From positions 471,109-535,108 of the forward strand of contig JBGAQH010000004.1 of NCBI GenBank assembly GCA_044220875.1: 64,000 bases of DNA. Direction: 5' to 3'. This document shows positions 42,946 to 51,882 of this stretch, piece after piece. This DNA comes from JAEUIT01 sp044220875. GTDB taxonomy: Bacteria; Planctomycetota; Phycisphaerae; Phycisphaerales; SM1A02. Made by a program: the position numbers and the translations under genes. The first letter of the stretch is position 1. The number at the start of each line of letters is the position of its first letter. The notes under the pieces were generated by a model. That model did not search any database. It saw only the letters and a program-made list of their open reading frames with translations, and was not told the origin of the DNA.

Positions 42946-43011
42946 CAGCGTCGCTCGACGCTCGGCACGGCCCTTCCGCTGCGCGTCGGCACGGCTATGC
43001 GTGTCGCCTGA
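42946..43011 (+). pseudogene. Remnant of a dehydrogenase 3' end
   Basis: These 22 codons align without gaps to the last 22 codons of the dehydrogenase gene (39469-39534), including the TGA, at about 48 of 66 bases. The shared peptide core is ALPxRVGTxxRV. Upstream of it the similarity stops. It is therefore a piece of a second copy or allele of that gene, left on the far side of the two exported-protein genes. Confidence 0.7.
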
Positions 43012-43043
43012 CGGCGTCGTGCTCCAGGCGGCGACCACAAACA

Positions 43044-43081
43044 AACCGGGCGCCGCCATGTCACCATGGGGGTGCCCGGTT
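43044..43081. terminator. Hairpin terminator after hmgA
   Basis: AACCGGGC (43044-43051) pairs with GCCCGGTT (43074-43081), with an inner CCATG-TCAC-CATGG stem. It lies 38 bp past the hmgA stop. Confidence 0.7.
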
Positions 43082-43118
43082 CGCGGACTACAGGAGTCTG
43101 GTGCGAAAGCCGGTGGCG

Positions 43119-44390
43119 TCAGCGAACGGCGGCGACGCCGTTGGTGTGGCCGAGCATGCGCTTGAAGTGCTCGTCCTTCCAGCTTTCGGGATATTCGGTG
43201 TCGTCGATCGCGACCGCTTCCTTCGTCGGCATCAGCGGACGGAAGGTGTCGCACATGATGGCGAGCTCATCGGTGTGCGTCTTGCCGAGCGACTGCTCGA
43301 TCGTTCCCGGGTGCGGACCGTGGGGAATACCGAGCGGGTGCAGCGAGATGCTTCCGACGCCGATCCCGCGACGGGCCTTGTACTCGCCGGCGACGTAGTA
43401 CATGACCTCGTCGGAATCGATGTTCGAGTGGTTGTACGGGATCGGGATCGCCTTCGGATGGAAGTCGAGCGGTCGCGGACAGAAGGCGCAGATGACGAAG
43501 TTGTGGCCTTCGAAGACCTGATGGATCGGCGGCGGCAGGTGCACCATGCCGACGATCGGCTGGAATTCGTCGGCGTTGAAGCAGTACGGGTAGTAGCAGC
43601 CGTCCCAGCCGACGACATCGAGCGGGTGATATTCGAAGTCGTAGCTGTGCATGCGGTTCAGGGCCTTGATCCGCATCTCGTAGCTGCGGTGCGGGTCGCT
43701 GAGCCGGCAGTGGCAGAGCGGCTCCTGCGGCACGCGGAGGTCGCGCTCGCAGTAGGGCGCGTCCTCGAGGAACTGCGAGGTCTTCTTCGAGACGTAGCGC
43801 GGCGGCGGCAACATGTGCGAGCCGTTCACCGCCTCGAAGCAGACGAACTTGCCGTAGGGCATCTCCTCGCGGGTCGCGTTCGCGGGTCGGTCGTCGTCCG
43901 GGAGCGGCTCGAACTCCATCGAGTAGATCGTTCCGCGCGGGATGACCACGAAGTCGTGCGGCTGGAACTTCAGCGTGCCGAACATCGTGTGGACGGTGCC
44001 GCGGCCGAAGTGGATGAAGAGGCACTCGTCGCCCTGGGCGTTCTTGAAGTGATAGTCCATCCCGTGGGCGGGCTGGCAGAGCGACATCTCGACGTCGGCG
44101 TTGCCGAGAAGCACACGCCGACCGGAGACCGGGTCGCCCTTCGCCTTCATCTTCCACGAGAGCATGTGCCGCATGCGGAGGACATCGGTCTCGACATACT
44201 CAGGCGCCGTCGAGTGGGTCGCCTTCCACCCGGAGACCTGGGTCGGCGGGTGCACGTGATAGAGCGTGCTGGTCGGCCCGGAGAAGCCCTCGGTGCCGAA
44301 GACCTCTTCGCTGTAGAGCGCCCCGTCAGGACGACGGAACTGCACATGACGCTTGTTGGGGATGGTTCCGCGTTGGATGTAGTACGGCAT
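43119..44390 (-). CDS. hmgA: Homogentisate 1,2-dioxygenase
   Basis: The product is 423 aa. It opens the aromatic ring of homogentisate to maleylacetoacetate in tyrosine degradation. The C-terminal iron site is intact: histidine in YNHSNIDSDEVM, glutamate in the same motif, and histidine in GIPHGPHPG. Other family blocks are GDECLFIHFGRG, VVIPRGTIY and DVVGWDGCYYPYCFNADEF. It is the last gene of phhA-hpd-hmgA; a CACAGAGG element sits between it and hpd. The next enzymes of the pathway (maleylacetoacetate isomerase, fumarylacetoacetase) are not adjacent. Confidence 0.95.
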   Translation of the reverse strand: MPYYIQRGTIPNKRHVQFRRPDGALYSEEVFGTEGFSGPTSTLYHVHPPTQVSGWKATHSTAPEYVETDVLRMRHMLSWKMKAKGDPVSGRRVLLGNADVEMSLCQPAHGMDYHFKNAQGDECLFIHFGRGTVHTMFGTLKFQPHDFVVIPRGTIYSMEFEPLPDDDRPANATREEMPYGKFVCFEAVNGSHMLPPPRYVSKKTSQFLEDAPYCERDLRVPQEPLCHCRLSDPHRSYEMRIKALNRMHSYDFEYHPLDVVGWDGCYYPYCFNADEFQPIVGMVHLPPPIHQVFEGHNFVICAFCPRPLDFHPKAIPIPYNHSNIDSDEVMYYVAGEYKARRGIGVGSISLHPLGIPHGPHPGTIEQSLGKTHTDELAIMCDTFRPLMPTKEAVAIDDTEYPESWKDEHFKRMLGHTNGVAAVR

Positions 44391-44412
44391 GTCGTTTCTT
44401 TCAGGATTCGTT

Positions 44413-44571
44413 CAACACAGAGGCACAGAGGACACAGAGGGCCACAGAGCAGACTGGTGAATGGGAGTTCAAGGAATGGGCTGAGGCGAGAGAACACACG
44501 CACGTTCGAATCCGAAGCCCCGCGATCCTGACTTCTCTGTGCACCTCTGTGTCCTCTGTGCCTCTGTGTTG
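44413..44571. repeat. CACAGAGG inverted-repeat element 3
   Basis: Starts CAACACAGAGGCACAGAGGA and ends TCCTCTGTGCCTCTGTGTTG, with about 80-90 bp of unrelated sequence inside. It fills the 199-bp gap between hpd and hmgA, inside one pathway operon. Confidence 0.9.
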
Positions 44572-44589
44572 ACTCCGTCGTCGTGGTCG

Positions 44590-45771
44590 TCACAGGTTCC
44601 CGCGGCGGGCCTGTTCCAGTTCGAGGCTTTCGAAGAGCGCCCGGAAGTTGCCCTTGCCGAAGCTCTGCGAGCCGCGGCGGCAGATGATTTCGATGAAGAG
44701 CGTCGGGCGGTCCTGGAGCGGCATCGTGAAGAGCTGGAGGAGGTACCCCTCATCGTCGGCGTCGACGAGGATGCCGAGGTCCTTGATCCGCTGGTGATCT
44801 TCCTTCACGTTGGCGTGCATTTCGCCTTCGACGCGGTCCCAGACCTTCTCGTAGTAGGTGTCGGGGAGACGCAGGAAGTCGACGCCGCGGCGGCGGAGTT
44901 CGGCGACGGTTTCGAGGGCGTCGTTGCAGCGGAACGCCAGGTGCTGGACGCCCGCGACGTTCTCGGTGAAGTCGAGGTACTCCTGGACCTGGCTCTTTCG
45001 CTTGCCTTCGGCCGGCTCGTTGATCGGGATCTTGATGAGGCCCGCGCCCGAGTCCATGACCTTCGACATGAGGGCCGAGTACTCGGTCGAGATGTCCTTG
45101 TCGTCGAAGTGCTTGAAGAGCGAGAAGCCGAGGACGTCGGAGTACCACTGCACCCACTGGTTCATGCCGCCGAGGCCGACGTTGCCGACGCAGTGGTCGA
45201 CGCACTCGAGGCCGCAGGGGTTCTTCGCGTTGTACTCGTTCGGGCCGAAGCCCTTGACGCGGGCGAACTGTGGCATGAAGAGCCCGCCGGCCTTGATCTT
45301 CGAGAGCTCGTAGCCTCCCCGTCGCGAGACGAAGGTGTGGACGCAGCGACCGAAGGTCTTGATCGCCGCGGTCGTGACCACGCCGGTCTCGTCCTTGGTC
45401 TCGATCGGCTCGTGGGCCGACTGGGCGCCATTGCGGAGGGCCTTCTCCCAGGCCTTCGCGGCGTCCTGCACGGTGAAGGCGATGTCCTTCACGCCGTCGC
45501 CGTAGTGGGCCACTTCCTGGCAGGCCGGATGCTTGGCGCTCAGGCCGCTGGTGAGGAGGAGTCGGATGTTGCCCTGTCGGAGCAGGTACGAGGCCTCGTC
45601 GCGCGAGCCGGTGGTCAGGTCGCGGTACTGGTCGACGGCGAAGCCGAACGCGTGGGCGTAGAAGAACGCCGCCTGCTTCGCGTTGCCGACGTGCAGGCGA
45701 ACGTGGTCAACGTCGGCCAGCGACAGCGGATCGGTGGAGGTGAAGTTCGAGGTGAGCGGTAGTGCGGTCAT
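44590..45771 (-). CDS. hpd: 4-Hydroxyphenylpyruvate dioxygenase
   Basis: The product is 393 aa. It converts 4-hydroxyphenylpyruvate to homogentisate with Fe(II) and oxygen. Iron ligands are visible as histidine in CVDHCVGNV, histidine in GVQHLAFRCND and glutamate in LFIEIICRRG; SFGKGNFRALFESLE is the standard C-terminal lid. The ATG at 45771 is chosen because family homology begins a few residues later (DVDHVRLHVGNAKQAAFFY) and GGAG lies about 9 nt upstream; the longer frame is not coding. It follows phhA by 40 bp. Confidence 0.95.
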   Translation of the reverse strand: MTALPLTSNFTSTDPLSLADVDHVRLHVGNAKQAAFFYAHAFGFAVDQYRDLTTGSRDEASYLLRQGNIRLLLTSGLSAKHPACQEVAHYGDGVKDIAFTVQDAAKAWEKALRNGAQSAHEPIETKDETGVVTTAAIKTFGRCVHTFVSRRGGYELSKIKAGGLFMPQFARVKGFGPNEYNAKNPCGLECVDHCVGNVGLGGMNQWVQWYSDVLGFSLFKHFDDKDISTEYSALMSKVMDSGAGLIKIPINEPAEGKRKSQVQEYLDFTENVAGVQHLAFRCNDALETVAELRRRGVDFLRLPDTYYEKVWDRVEGEMHANVKEDHQRIKDLGILVDADDEGYLLQLFTMPLQDRPTLFIEIICRRGSQSFGKGNFRALFESLELEQARRGNL

Positions 45772-45811
45772 GGCATGTGCTCCGGGGCGCGGCTCTCGCG
45801 TGAACGTTCCG

Positions 45812-46630
45812 TTAGACGGTGGCGGGCGATCGGCGGGCGGCGTCGCGCACGCGGGCTGCGTAGGAACGCATCGCGTCGCGAAGCTGCTCGAAGGAATCGA
45901 GGACGAACAGAAGCGGCTGGTAGTGGTCGATCTCGAAGGTCGTCTCGCAGACCTCATCGAGGTCGAAGGGGCGGCGATCGACGTCGGGCGAAGTGAGGCA
46001 ATGCCGCGATTCGCCGGGCGAACTGATGAGGCCCGCGCCGTAGACCTTGAGCCGGCCCTCCTCGCGGATAAGGCCGAACTCGACCGTGAACCAGAAGAGA
46101 CGGGCGAGTCGCTCGGTGTGGCCGGCGTCGGCGACGAGCGCGGCGCTGCCGTACTCCTGCAGGAAGTCGGCGAAGGCCGGGTCGGCGTGCAGGGGCACAT
46201 GGCCGAAGACGTCGTGGAAGATGTCGGGCTCGGGGAGATAGTCGAGCCGTTCCTTCGGGCGAATCACGACCGTGGTCGGGAACTCGCGCCTGGAGAGGCA
46301 GGCGAAGAAGGGTCGCGCCGCGACGTAGCCGGGCACGGCTCGCGACTGCCAGCCGGTGAGGCGCCGGAGGTTGCCGTTGATCACGCGGAGATCGGGGATC
46401 GTCTCGGGCCCGAGCCCGATGGCTTTCGCTCCGCCGAGCCAGACGCGGCTGGCGTTCGCCGCGAGGTGGTCGGCCTGGCGCCGATAGAGCTCTCGCCACG
46501 CCTCCTGATCGCTGGCGGTGTACCCCTCGTACTGCTGCTCGATGTAGAGCCTTGCCGGATCATCGAAGCCGGGCTCGCCGAAATGCGTCGCGTAGTCGGC
46601 GGCGGCCTTCGCGGCGACGCCGTCGATCAT
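45812..46630 (-). CDS. phhA: Aromatic amino acid (phenylalanine 4-) hydroxylase
   Basis: The product is 272 aa from the ATG at 46630, close to the usual length of bacterial phenylalanine hydroxylases; no strong Shine-Dalgarno supports the exact start. It makes tyrosine from phenylalanine using tetrahydropterin and oxygen. The iron site is complete: HDVFGHVP gives the two histidines and FTVEFGLIRE the glutamate. RPFFACLSRREFPTTVVIR and PEPDIFHDVFGH are family hallmarks. With hpd and hmgA it provides phenylalanine to maleylacetoacetate in one operon. Confidence 0.93.
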   Translation of the reverse strand: MIDGVAAKAAADYATHFGEPGFDDPARLYIEQQYEGYTASDQEAWRELYRRQADHLAANASRVWLGGAKAIGLGPETIPDLRVINGNLRRLTGWQSRAVPGYVAARPFFACLSRREFPTTVVIRPKERLDYLPEPDIFHDVFGHVPLHADPAFADFLQEYGSAALVADAGHTERLARLFWFTVEFGLIREEGRLKVYGAGLISSPGESRHCLTSPDVDRRPFDLDEVCETTFEIDHYQPLLFVLDSFEQLRDAMRSYAARVRDAARRSPATV

Positions 46631-46895
46631 GGCGTGATTCAGGCTGTAGGCGACGGGAGCGTCTGCACGACCGTCCCGCGTGCGCCCCTCGCGGTGGTCG
46701 GCTCCCTGCCCCCCGGCTTCCTGTCTCTTGTCATGTTCGCTGTCCGGCTGCGTAAACCCCAAGGTCAACCTCCGTGGCGTCGCCAGTTGAGACGTCAGAA
46801 TTACCGACCAATGTATCGGCGAATGCCTGTTCTGCAAGGGCACAAGGGGGAAACGGCGTGGTCGAAGCGCCTCCGCCGATCCGTATCCTGCGGCC

Positions 46896-48632
46896 ATGAC
46901 CACCCCGCCCCGCCGACTCCGCACCCCGCGATCGGGTTCGTTGCCGGGCTCGACGGCAGCGGTCGCGGCGGTCCTGACGGTTGCCCTCGGCCTTCTGCTC
47001 ACGGGCCGCGACGCGATGGCCGCGGCCGACGCCGGACGGTGCGGGGTCATCGTCTTCGCGCCGCGCCTCCGCGAGGCCGCCGAGGCGTGGCGCGCCTATC
47101 GACAGGCGCAGGGCTGGGAGATCCTGCTCCTTCCGACCGACGCCGCCGCGACCCCCGAATCGCTGCGAGCCAGCATCCGCGATCAGCTCCTCGAGCGGCC
47201 GCCGGCGCAGGGTGAGCAGCGGGCGATCCTGCTCCTTGGCGACGTGGGTCCGGAGGGCGTTCCGACCTTCACCTTCGAACAGCCGGAACCGGCGATCCGC
47301 GAGATCGATGACTCTCGATTTGCGAGCGACCATCCGTACGCCTTGCTTCGGGGCGAGGAGGAACGCTCCGCGATCGCCGTCGGCCGCATTCCGGTGTCGA
47401 CCGACGCGGAAGCCCGCGCGGCGCTCGCCAAGCTCCGGCGTTACGAAGAGCACGCCCCGCCCGGCGAGTGGCGCCGGCGCGTTCAATGCGTCGCGAGCGA
47501 AGGGCACTTCGCCCAATGGGACGCCCTGCTCGAGTCGCTCTTCATCCGGTTCATCGATGAGTTCATCCCCGACGGCATCGACATCGGCATGACCTATGCG
47601 AAGGTCGACTCGCCCTGGTGCCCGCCGCCGTCGTCGCTCGAGTCGACGGTGCTCGCCCGACTCACCGACGGCTCGCTCATCTTCGACTACGTCGGTCACG
47701 GTTCGAACGGCGGACTCGACTCATTGCATTGGGGCACGAAGCGACTGCCGATGCTTCGCGCCGAGTCGCTCGGACGGCTTCCCGACAACGGCGGCCGCGC
47801 GCCGATCGCCCTTCTCTGCTGCTGCTCGACGGGGCGTTTCGACCTGCCCGCCGGCGGCGATGGCCACGCCCGCGATTGTCTGGCGGAGAGCCTGTTCAAG
47901 GCCGAGCAGGGCCCCGTGGCCGTGATCGCCGGCACTGCGCCGACGCACCCGTACGGCAACATGGTCGTCGAGAAGGAGTTCATGCGAACCCTGCTCGGCC
48001 ACACCGACCTGACCATCGGCGAGGTCGACCGGCTCGCCCGGCGCGCGGTGCTTGACGTTGACGCGAAGGATCGGCAGCTTGACGCCATCGTCCGCCCGGT
48101 CGCGGCAATCACCAAGTGGAAGCTCTCCCTCGACGAGCTGCGGCTGATGCATGTGCGGATGTATGCGCTCATCGGCGACCCGATGATGCGGATCGCCGCG
48201 CCGGGCCGTGCCATCGCCGACCTCCGCCTCGACGGCACGACGCTGCGCGGCAGCGTGCCTGCCATGCGGATCGAATCCGTCGAGGTCACCATCGAGAGCG
48301 ATCGCCGCGGACACGGGCGTCACGCGCTCACGCCCTCCGCGCCCAACGATGACGTCGAGGCCCGGACCGCCCACAACTACCCGCTCGCCAACGACCGCGC
48401 GCTCTGGCATCACACCGCCGCGCACCACGCCTCCACCCCGGATGGCACGGGGGATCAATCGGGCGCCTTCGCGGTCGAGCTCCCTTCGCCCCTCCCCGCC
48501 GACGCCCGCATCGTGCGGGTGGTCCTGCTCGGGCGCGACGAGCGCGGCGTGGCCATCGAGGCCTTCGGCGGTCTCCGCGTGCCGGGGCCGTCGGCACCGC
48601 TCCCGCCGTTGCCGGAACCGCTCGCGAAGTAG
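46896..48632 (+). CDS. Exported C25 (gingipain-type) cysteine peptidase-like protein
   Basis: The product is 578 aa with a signal peptide (VAAVLTVALGLLLTGRDAMA). The catalytic pair of peptidase family C25 is visible: histidine in IFDYVGHGSNGG and cysteine in IALLCCCSTGRFD, both after hydrophobic strands. The segment DHPYALLRGEE...AIAVGRIPVSTDAEA is the typical sub-domain before the active site. The C-terminal 140 residues resemble an Ig-like domain. A TATCCT box lies 6 nt before the ATG. It may process exported proteins such as those encoded nearby, but no type IX secretion signal is seen. Confidence 0.87.
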   Translation: MTTPPRRLRTPRSGSLPGSTAAVAAVLTVALGLLLTGRDAMAAADAGRCGVIVFAPRLREAAEAWRAYRQAQGWEILLLPTDAAATPESLRASIRDQLLERPPAQGEQRAILLLGDVGPEGVPTFTFEQPEPAIREIDDSRFASDHPYALLRGEEERSAIAVGRIPVSTDAEARAALAKLRRYEEHAPPGEWRRRVQCVASEGHFAQWDALLESLFIRFIDEFIPDGIDIGMTYAKVDSPWCPPPSSLESTVLARLTDGSLIFDYVGHGSNGGLDSLHWGTKRLPMLRAESLGRLPDNGGRAPIALLCCCSTGRFDLPAGGDGHARDCLAESLFKAEQGPVAVIAGTAPTHPYGNMVVEKEFMRTLLGHTDLTIGEVDRLARRAVLDVDAKDRQLDAIVRPVAAITKWKLSLDELRLMHVRMYALIGDPMMRIAAPGRAIADLRLDGTTLRGSVPAMRIESVEVTIESDRRGHGRHALTPSAPNDDVEARTAHNYPLANDRALWHHTAAHHASTPDGTGDQSGAFAVELPSPLPADARIVRVVLLGRDERGVAIEAFGGLRVPGPSAPLPPLPEPLAK

Positions 48633-48709
48633 CGACCGCACTCGTCTCTGACGGGCGAGAACAACGCCGACCGACCCGGGCAACGCCGGGCGATCGCTAC
48701 ACTGCCCGC

Positions 48710-50329
48710 TTGCGCGCTGACCGCCCCAACTCCGCCTCGAAGCCGGGAACTCCTCCCGGCGCTCGACCGACCTCGGACGCCACCTCGGGTGACGCACCGA
48801 CCGCTGTCCTCGACGGCCACGAGCGGACCATGCACGCCCACGCGGCGCCGGTGAACGACGATGGCCGGATTCGCGCCGGCAAGCTCGCCGGGAAGACGAT
48901 GTGGGCGGCGATCTTCACCGTCTCCGTCCCGGTCCTGATGCAGCAGTTCATGCAGGCGTGCGTCGGGCTCGTCGACAAGCTGCTCGCCGGCAACCTGCCG
49001 AAGGAGATCGTCGTCGATGCCCTCGACGGCATCGGCATCGGCACCTTCGTCGGCTGGTTCATCATGATCGCGATGACCGGCCTGGGCGTCGGCGGTCAGG
49101 CGATCATCGCCCGAGCGATGGGCAGCGGCGATCGACGCGAGGCCTCCGCGGCGCTCGGACAGTCGGTGGTCCTCTCGCTCGTCTGGGGGGCGATCATCGG
49201 CGTCATCATGTGGTTCTCAGCAACGGCGCTCGCCAACATCGCCGGTCTCTCGCCCGGTGCGACGCACTGGTGCGAGGTGTACGTGCGGGCGATCTCCCTT
49301 GGCATGCCCTTCTGCGGGCTCATGTCGGTCGGGACGATGTGCCTCCACGGCGCGGGCGAGGCGACGAAGCCCTTTCAGATTGCCGTATTGGTCAACGTCG
49401 TCAACACGGTCGGCGCCTGGTGCATCGCCGGCGTGGATCTCCACTTCGGCGCAACGACGCTGCACAATCCGATGCCGCACGATCCGGCGATCTGGGGCGT
49501 CTTCGGCATCGGTGCCGGCGCAGCGGTCTGCTACTGCTTCGGCGGGCTGGCCACGCTCTTCGTCCTGGTGCGCGGGGTCAAGGACCTTCGCCTCGAGTGG
49601 TGGTCGCTCGCCCCGAATCCGGTGATGGCGTGGCGCATCATTCGCGTCGGCATTCCCAACTTCCTCGAGGGGCTGGCGATGTGGGCGGTGCAGCTCATCG
49701 TCATGCACTTCATCGGCATGACCGCCGGAACGACCAGGGCCGACGGCACCATCGCCCCCGAGAGCGAAGTCGCCGACGGCGGCGCCAAGGCCGGACTGGT
49801 CGGCGCCCACACCATCGCCGTGCAGTGGGAGTCCTTCTCCTTCCTGCCCGGCTTCGCGATGGGCACCGCGGCCGGCGCCGTTGCCGGCCAGTATCTCGGC
49901 GCCGGCAACGCCCGCCTGGCCCGCAAGGCCATCTGGGCCTGCACCTTCGTCGGCATGGGCATCATGGGCTCGCTGGGCGTCGTCTTCATGACCTGCGGGA
50001 CGTTCCTCACCTCGCTCATCTCGAACGAGCCGATTCACCTCGCCCTGGTGCCGAAGTGCCTCTTCACCTGCGGCATGGTGCAGCTCTTCTTCGCCCTGGC
50101 GATGGTGGTGCGAAACGGGCTCCGTGGCGTCGGCGACACCATGTGGCTCCTGTTCATCACCATGTTCAGCTGCTACCTGATCCGCCTGCCGCTGGCCTAC
50201 TACTTCGGCGTGCACCTCGGACTGGGCCTCGCCGGCATCTGGATCGGACTCTGCTCCGAGCTCGTCACCCGCGGCCTCTTCTTCCTCGCCCGATTCGTCT
50301 GGGGCGATTGGGCACGCGTCAAGGTGTGA
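48710..50329 (+). CDS. MATE-family efflux transporter
   Basis: The product is 539 aa from a TTG at 48710, which lies 6 nt after a TACACT box; an ATG at 48830 would remove 40 disordered residues and is the alternative. About twelve membrane helices follow, with MATE-type blocks such as FTVSVPVLMQQFMQACVGLVD, LGVGGQAIIARAMGSGDRREA and GFAMGTAAGAVAGQYLGAGN. The family exports drugs or metabolites in exchange for sodium or protons. An insertion at about 345-360 (TTRADGTIAPESEVADGG) lengthens one loop compared with typical members. Confidence 0.92.
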   Translation: MRADRPNSASKPGTPPGARPTSDATSGDAPTAVLDGHERTMHAHAAPVNDDGRIRAGKLAGKTMWAAIFTVSVPVLMQQFMQACVGLVDKLLAGNLPKEIVVDALDGIGIGTFVGWFIMIAMTGLGVGGQAIIARAMGSGDRREASAALGQSVVLSLVWGAIIGVIMWFSATALANIAGLSPGATHWCEVYVRAISLGMPFCGLMSVGTMCLHGAGEATKPFQIAVLVNVVNTVGAWCIAGVDLHFGATTLHNPMPHDPAIWGVFGIGAGAAVCYCFGGLATLFVLVRGVKDLRLEWWSLAPNPVMAWRIIRVGIPNFLEGLAMWAVQLIVMHFIGMTAGTTRADGTIAPESEVADGGAKAGLVGAHTIAVQWESFSFLPGFAMGTAAGAVAGQYLGAGNARLARKAIWACTFVGMGIMGSLGVVFMTCGTFLTSLISNEPIHLALVPKCLFTCGMVQLFFALAMVVRNGLRGVGDTMWLLFITMFSCYLIRLPLAYYFGVHLGLGLAGIWIGLCSELVTRGLFFLARFVWGDWARVKV

Positions 50330-51866
50330 CGGCGGGTGGCGTGCTCTCTCGCTCGAGGCGCTTCGGCGGCGGCGACGTTGGCGTTGGCGGCGCATCGGGC
50401 GATGCGGGCAGCGGCGTGTTCAGGAGATCGGGCACCGCGGCCGGATCGGGGAGCGGCGCCTCGCCGGCCGTCGCGCGACGGGCGTTCTCCTCGGCAAGTC
50501 GGACGACGAACTCCTCCTTGCTGTAGACGACCTCGCCGGTGGCGGTGACGACGCGGACGATAGGACTGATCCCCTTCGCGTCGGCGATGACGAGCCATTC
50601 CCCGGGAGCGGCGCTGGCGATCGGATAGACGAAGACCGCACCGGACAGACGGAAGGGCTTTCCGGGAACGATCAGCCCCGCGAGCGAGGCCTGTTCCTTC
50701 GCGAAGAGGGTTCCGTCGTCGGTGAAGATCGCACCGCCGCTCAGCCCGCCGATGGCCGCGGGGCCGCTGACTCGGGTCAGCTCGACCAGCTCGATCAAGC
50801 CGAGCGTGTCGCTGCTGAACGGGTCGATCGGCGTCGCCGGCCACGCGCCGTTGGCGCTGCGATAGGCGCTCAGCGCGGTTCCGGTCGTCTGCACGGTGCG
50901 CCCGGCGAGCACGCGCTTCAGCAGTCCCGGCGGAAGACCCATCACCTGCGGCACCGTCAGCGCAACACCGATCATCGCGATGATGAAGAAGATGACGGTG
51001 ATGACGCGCACCCCCACCATCGTCCACATCGCCCGCGCGGTGCTGATGCCGTAGGTCTCGCGCAGCAGCATGCCGATCACGAAGATCGAAAGCCCGAACC
51101 ACGCGAACCCGACCACGCTGCCGCAGCAGGGGATGGCCTGAAGGCACATGAGCGCGGCGCCGGCCCCGCCGCCGTAGAGATAGGCCTGTACGCCGCGGCC
51201 CATGGGCACGGCGCGCGAGGTGGCCCGGGGTCGGGTGATCCGAAAGACGACGTGGGCGAGCACCGACTCGATCAGGACCCACAGGACCGACACCGTCAGT
51301 CCGAGGAGCACCCCCTGCGTCAACTGCCGACCGATGCCGGCCGCGCCGAAGGGATTCGGCGCCTTCGGGGCAACTTGGCTCAGGCCATACCCGACCGCGC
51401 CGAGAATGCACGCCTGCATGAGCAGGTTGACGACCAGCGACGCCATCGTCCCCATCGCGAAGAAGCCGACCGCCTGACCGAGCTCGGCCGCGAGGGGAAT
51501 CGTCCGGCCGAATTGCTGCGGGCGAACGAGCACCTCCCAGACCGACCGGAAGAAGGGGCGAAACAGGCTCGTGCGCTCGAGCCAGGGATTGGCGGCCCCC
51601 ATCGCGACCGTGGCCTCGCCCTCGAGCGGCGCAATCGCCATCTCGTCCATCCGTACGGCCTGCTGGCAGGTGACGCAGGTGAACTCGGGTGGCTCGAGAT
51701 GTCCCGTCTCCGAGGTCCCGTAGTACGCGGTGCTGCAGTGCGGACAGAGATAGCGCACCTTCCCCGGTTCGAAGGTGAAGTCCGATGGCTTGAACGCAGC
51801 GCCGCAGTCGGGGCACTGCCTGGCCTTCACGTTCCAGAGCGGATAGTCGCAGGTGCGGCAGCGCAT
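50319..51866 (-). CDS. Zinc-ribbon membrane protein (paralog 2 of a tandem pair)
   Basis: The product is 515 aa. Two zinc ribbons open it (MRCRTCDYPLWNV with CPDCGAAF, and CPHCSTAYYG with CVTCQQA), followed by about six hydrophobic helices of a Yip1-like membrane region (AVGFFAMGTMASLVVNLLMQA, LLGLTVSVLWVLIESVLAHVVF, SVVGFAWFGLSIFVIGMLL, VITVIFFIIAMIGVALTV). The C-terminal half is soluble, and its proline-rich end overlaps the end of the convergent MATE gene by 11 bp. It begins 16 bp after its paralog on the same strand. No assigned function; the combination suggests a membrane-bound sensor or scaffold. Confidence 0.85.
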   Translation of the reverse strand: MRCRTCDYPLWNVKARQCPDCGAAFKPSDFTFEPGKVRYLCPHCSTAYYGTSETGHLEPPEFTCVTCQQAVRMDEMAIAPLEGEATVAMGAANPWLERTSLFRPFFRSVWEVLVRPQQFGRTIPLAAELGQAVGFFAMGTMASLVVNLLMQACILGAVGYGLSQVAPKAPNPFGAAGIGRQLTQGVLLGLTVSVLWVLIESVLAHVVFRITRPRATSRAVPMGRGVQAYLYGGGAGAALMCLQAIPCCGSVVGFAWFGLSIFVIGMLLRETYGISTARAMWTMVGVRVITVIFFIIAMIGVALTVPQVMGLPPGLLKRVLAGRTVQTTGTALSAYRSANGAWPATPIDPFSSDTLGLIELVELTRVSGPAAIGGLSGGAIFTDDGTLFAKEQASLAGLIVPGKPFRLSGAVFVYPIASAAPGEWLVIADAKGISPIVRVVTATGEVVYSKEEFVVRLAEENARRATAGEAPLPDPAAVPDLLNTPLPASPDAPPTPTSPPPKRLERESTPPAVTP

Positions 51867-51882
51867 CGGGGAGTGGCCTCTC

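Noticed and set aside
42805..43011. Small plus-strand open frame of 68 codons
   Set aside because: Only its last 22 codons have homology, to the end of the dehydrogenase gene, so I treat it as a remnant.
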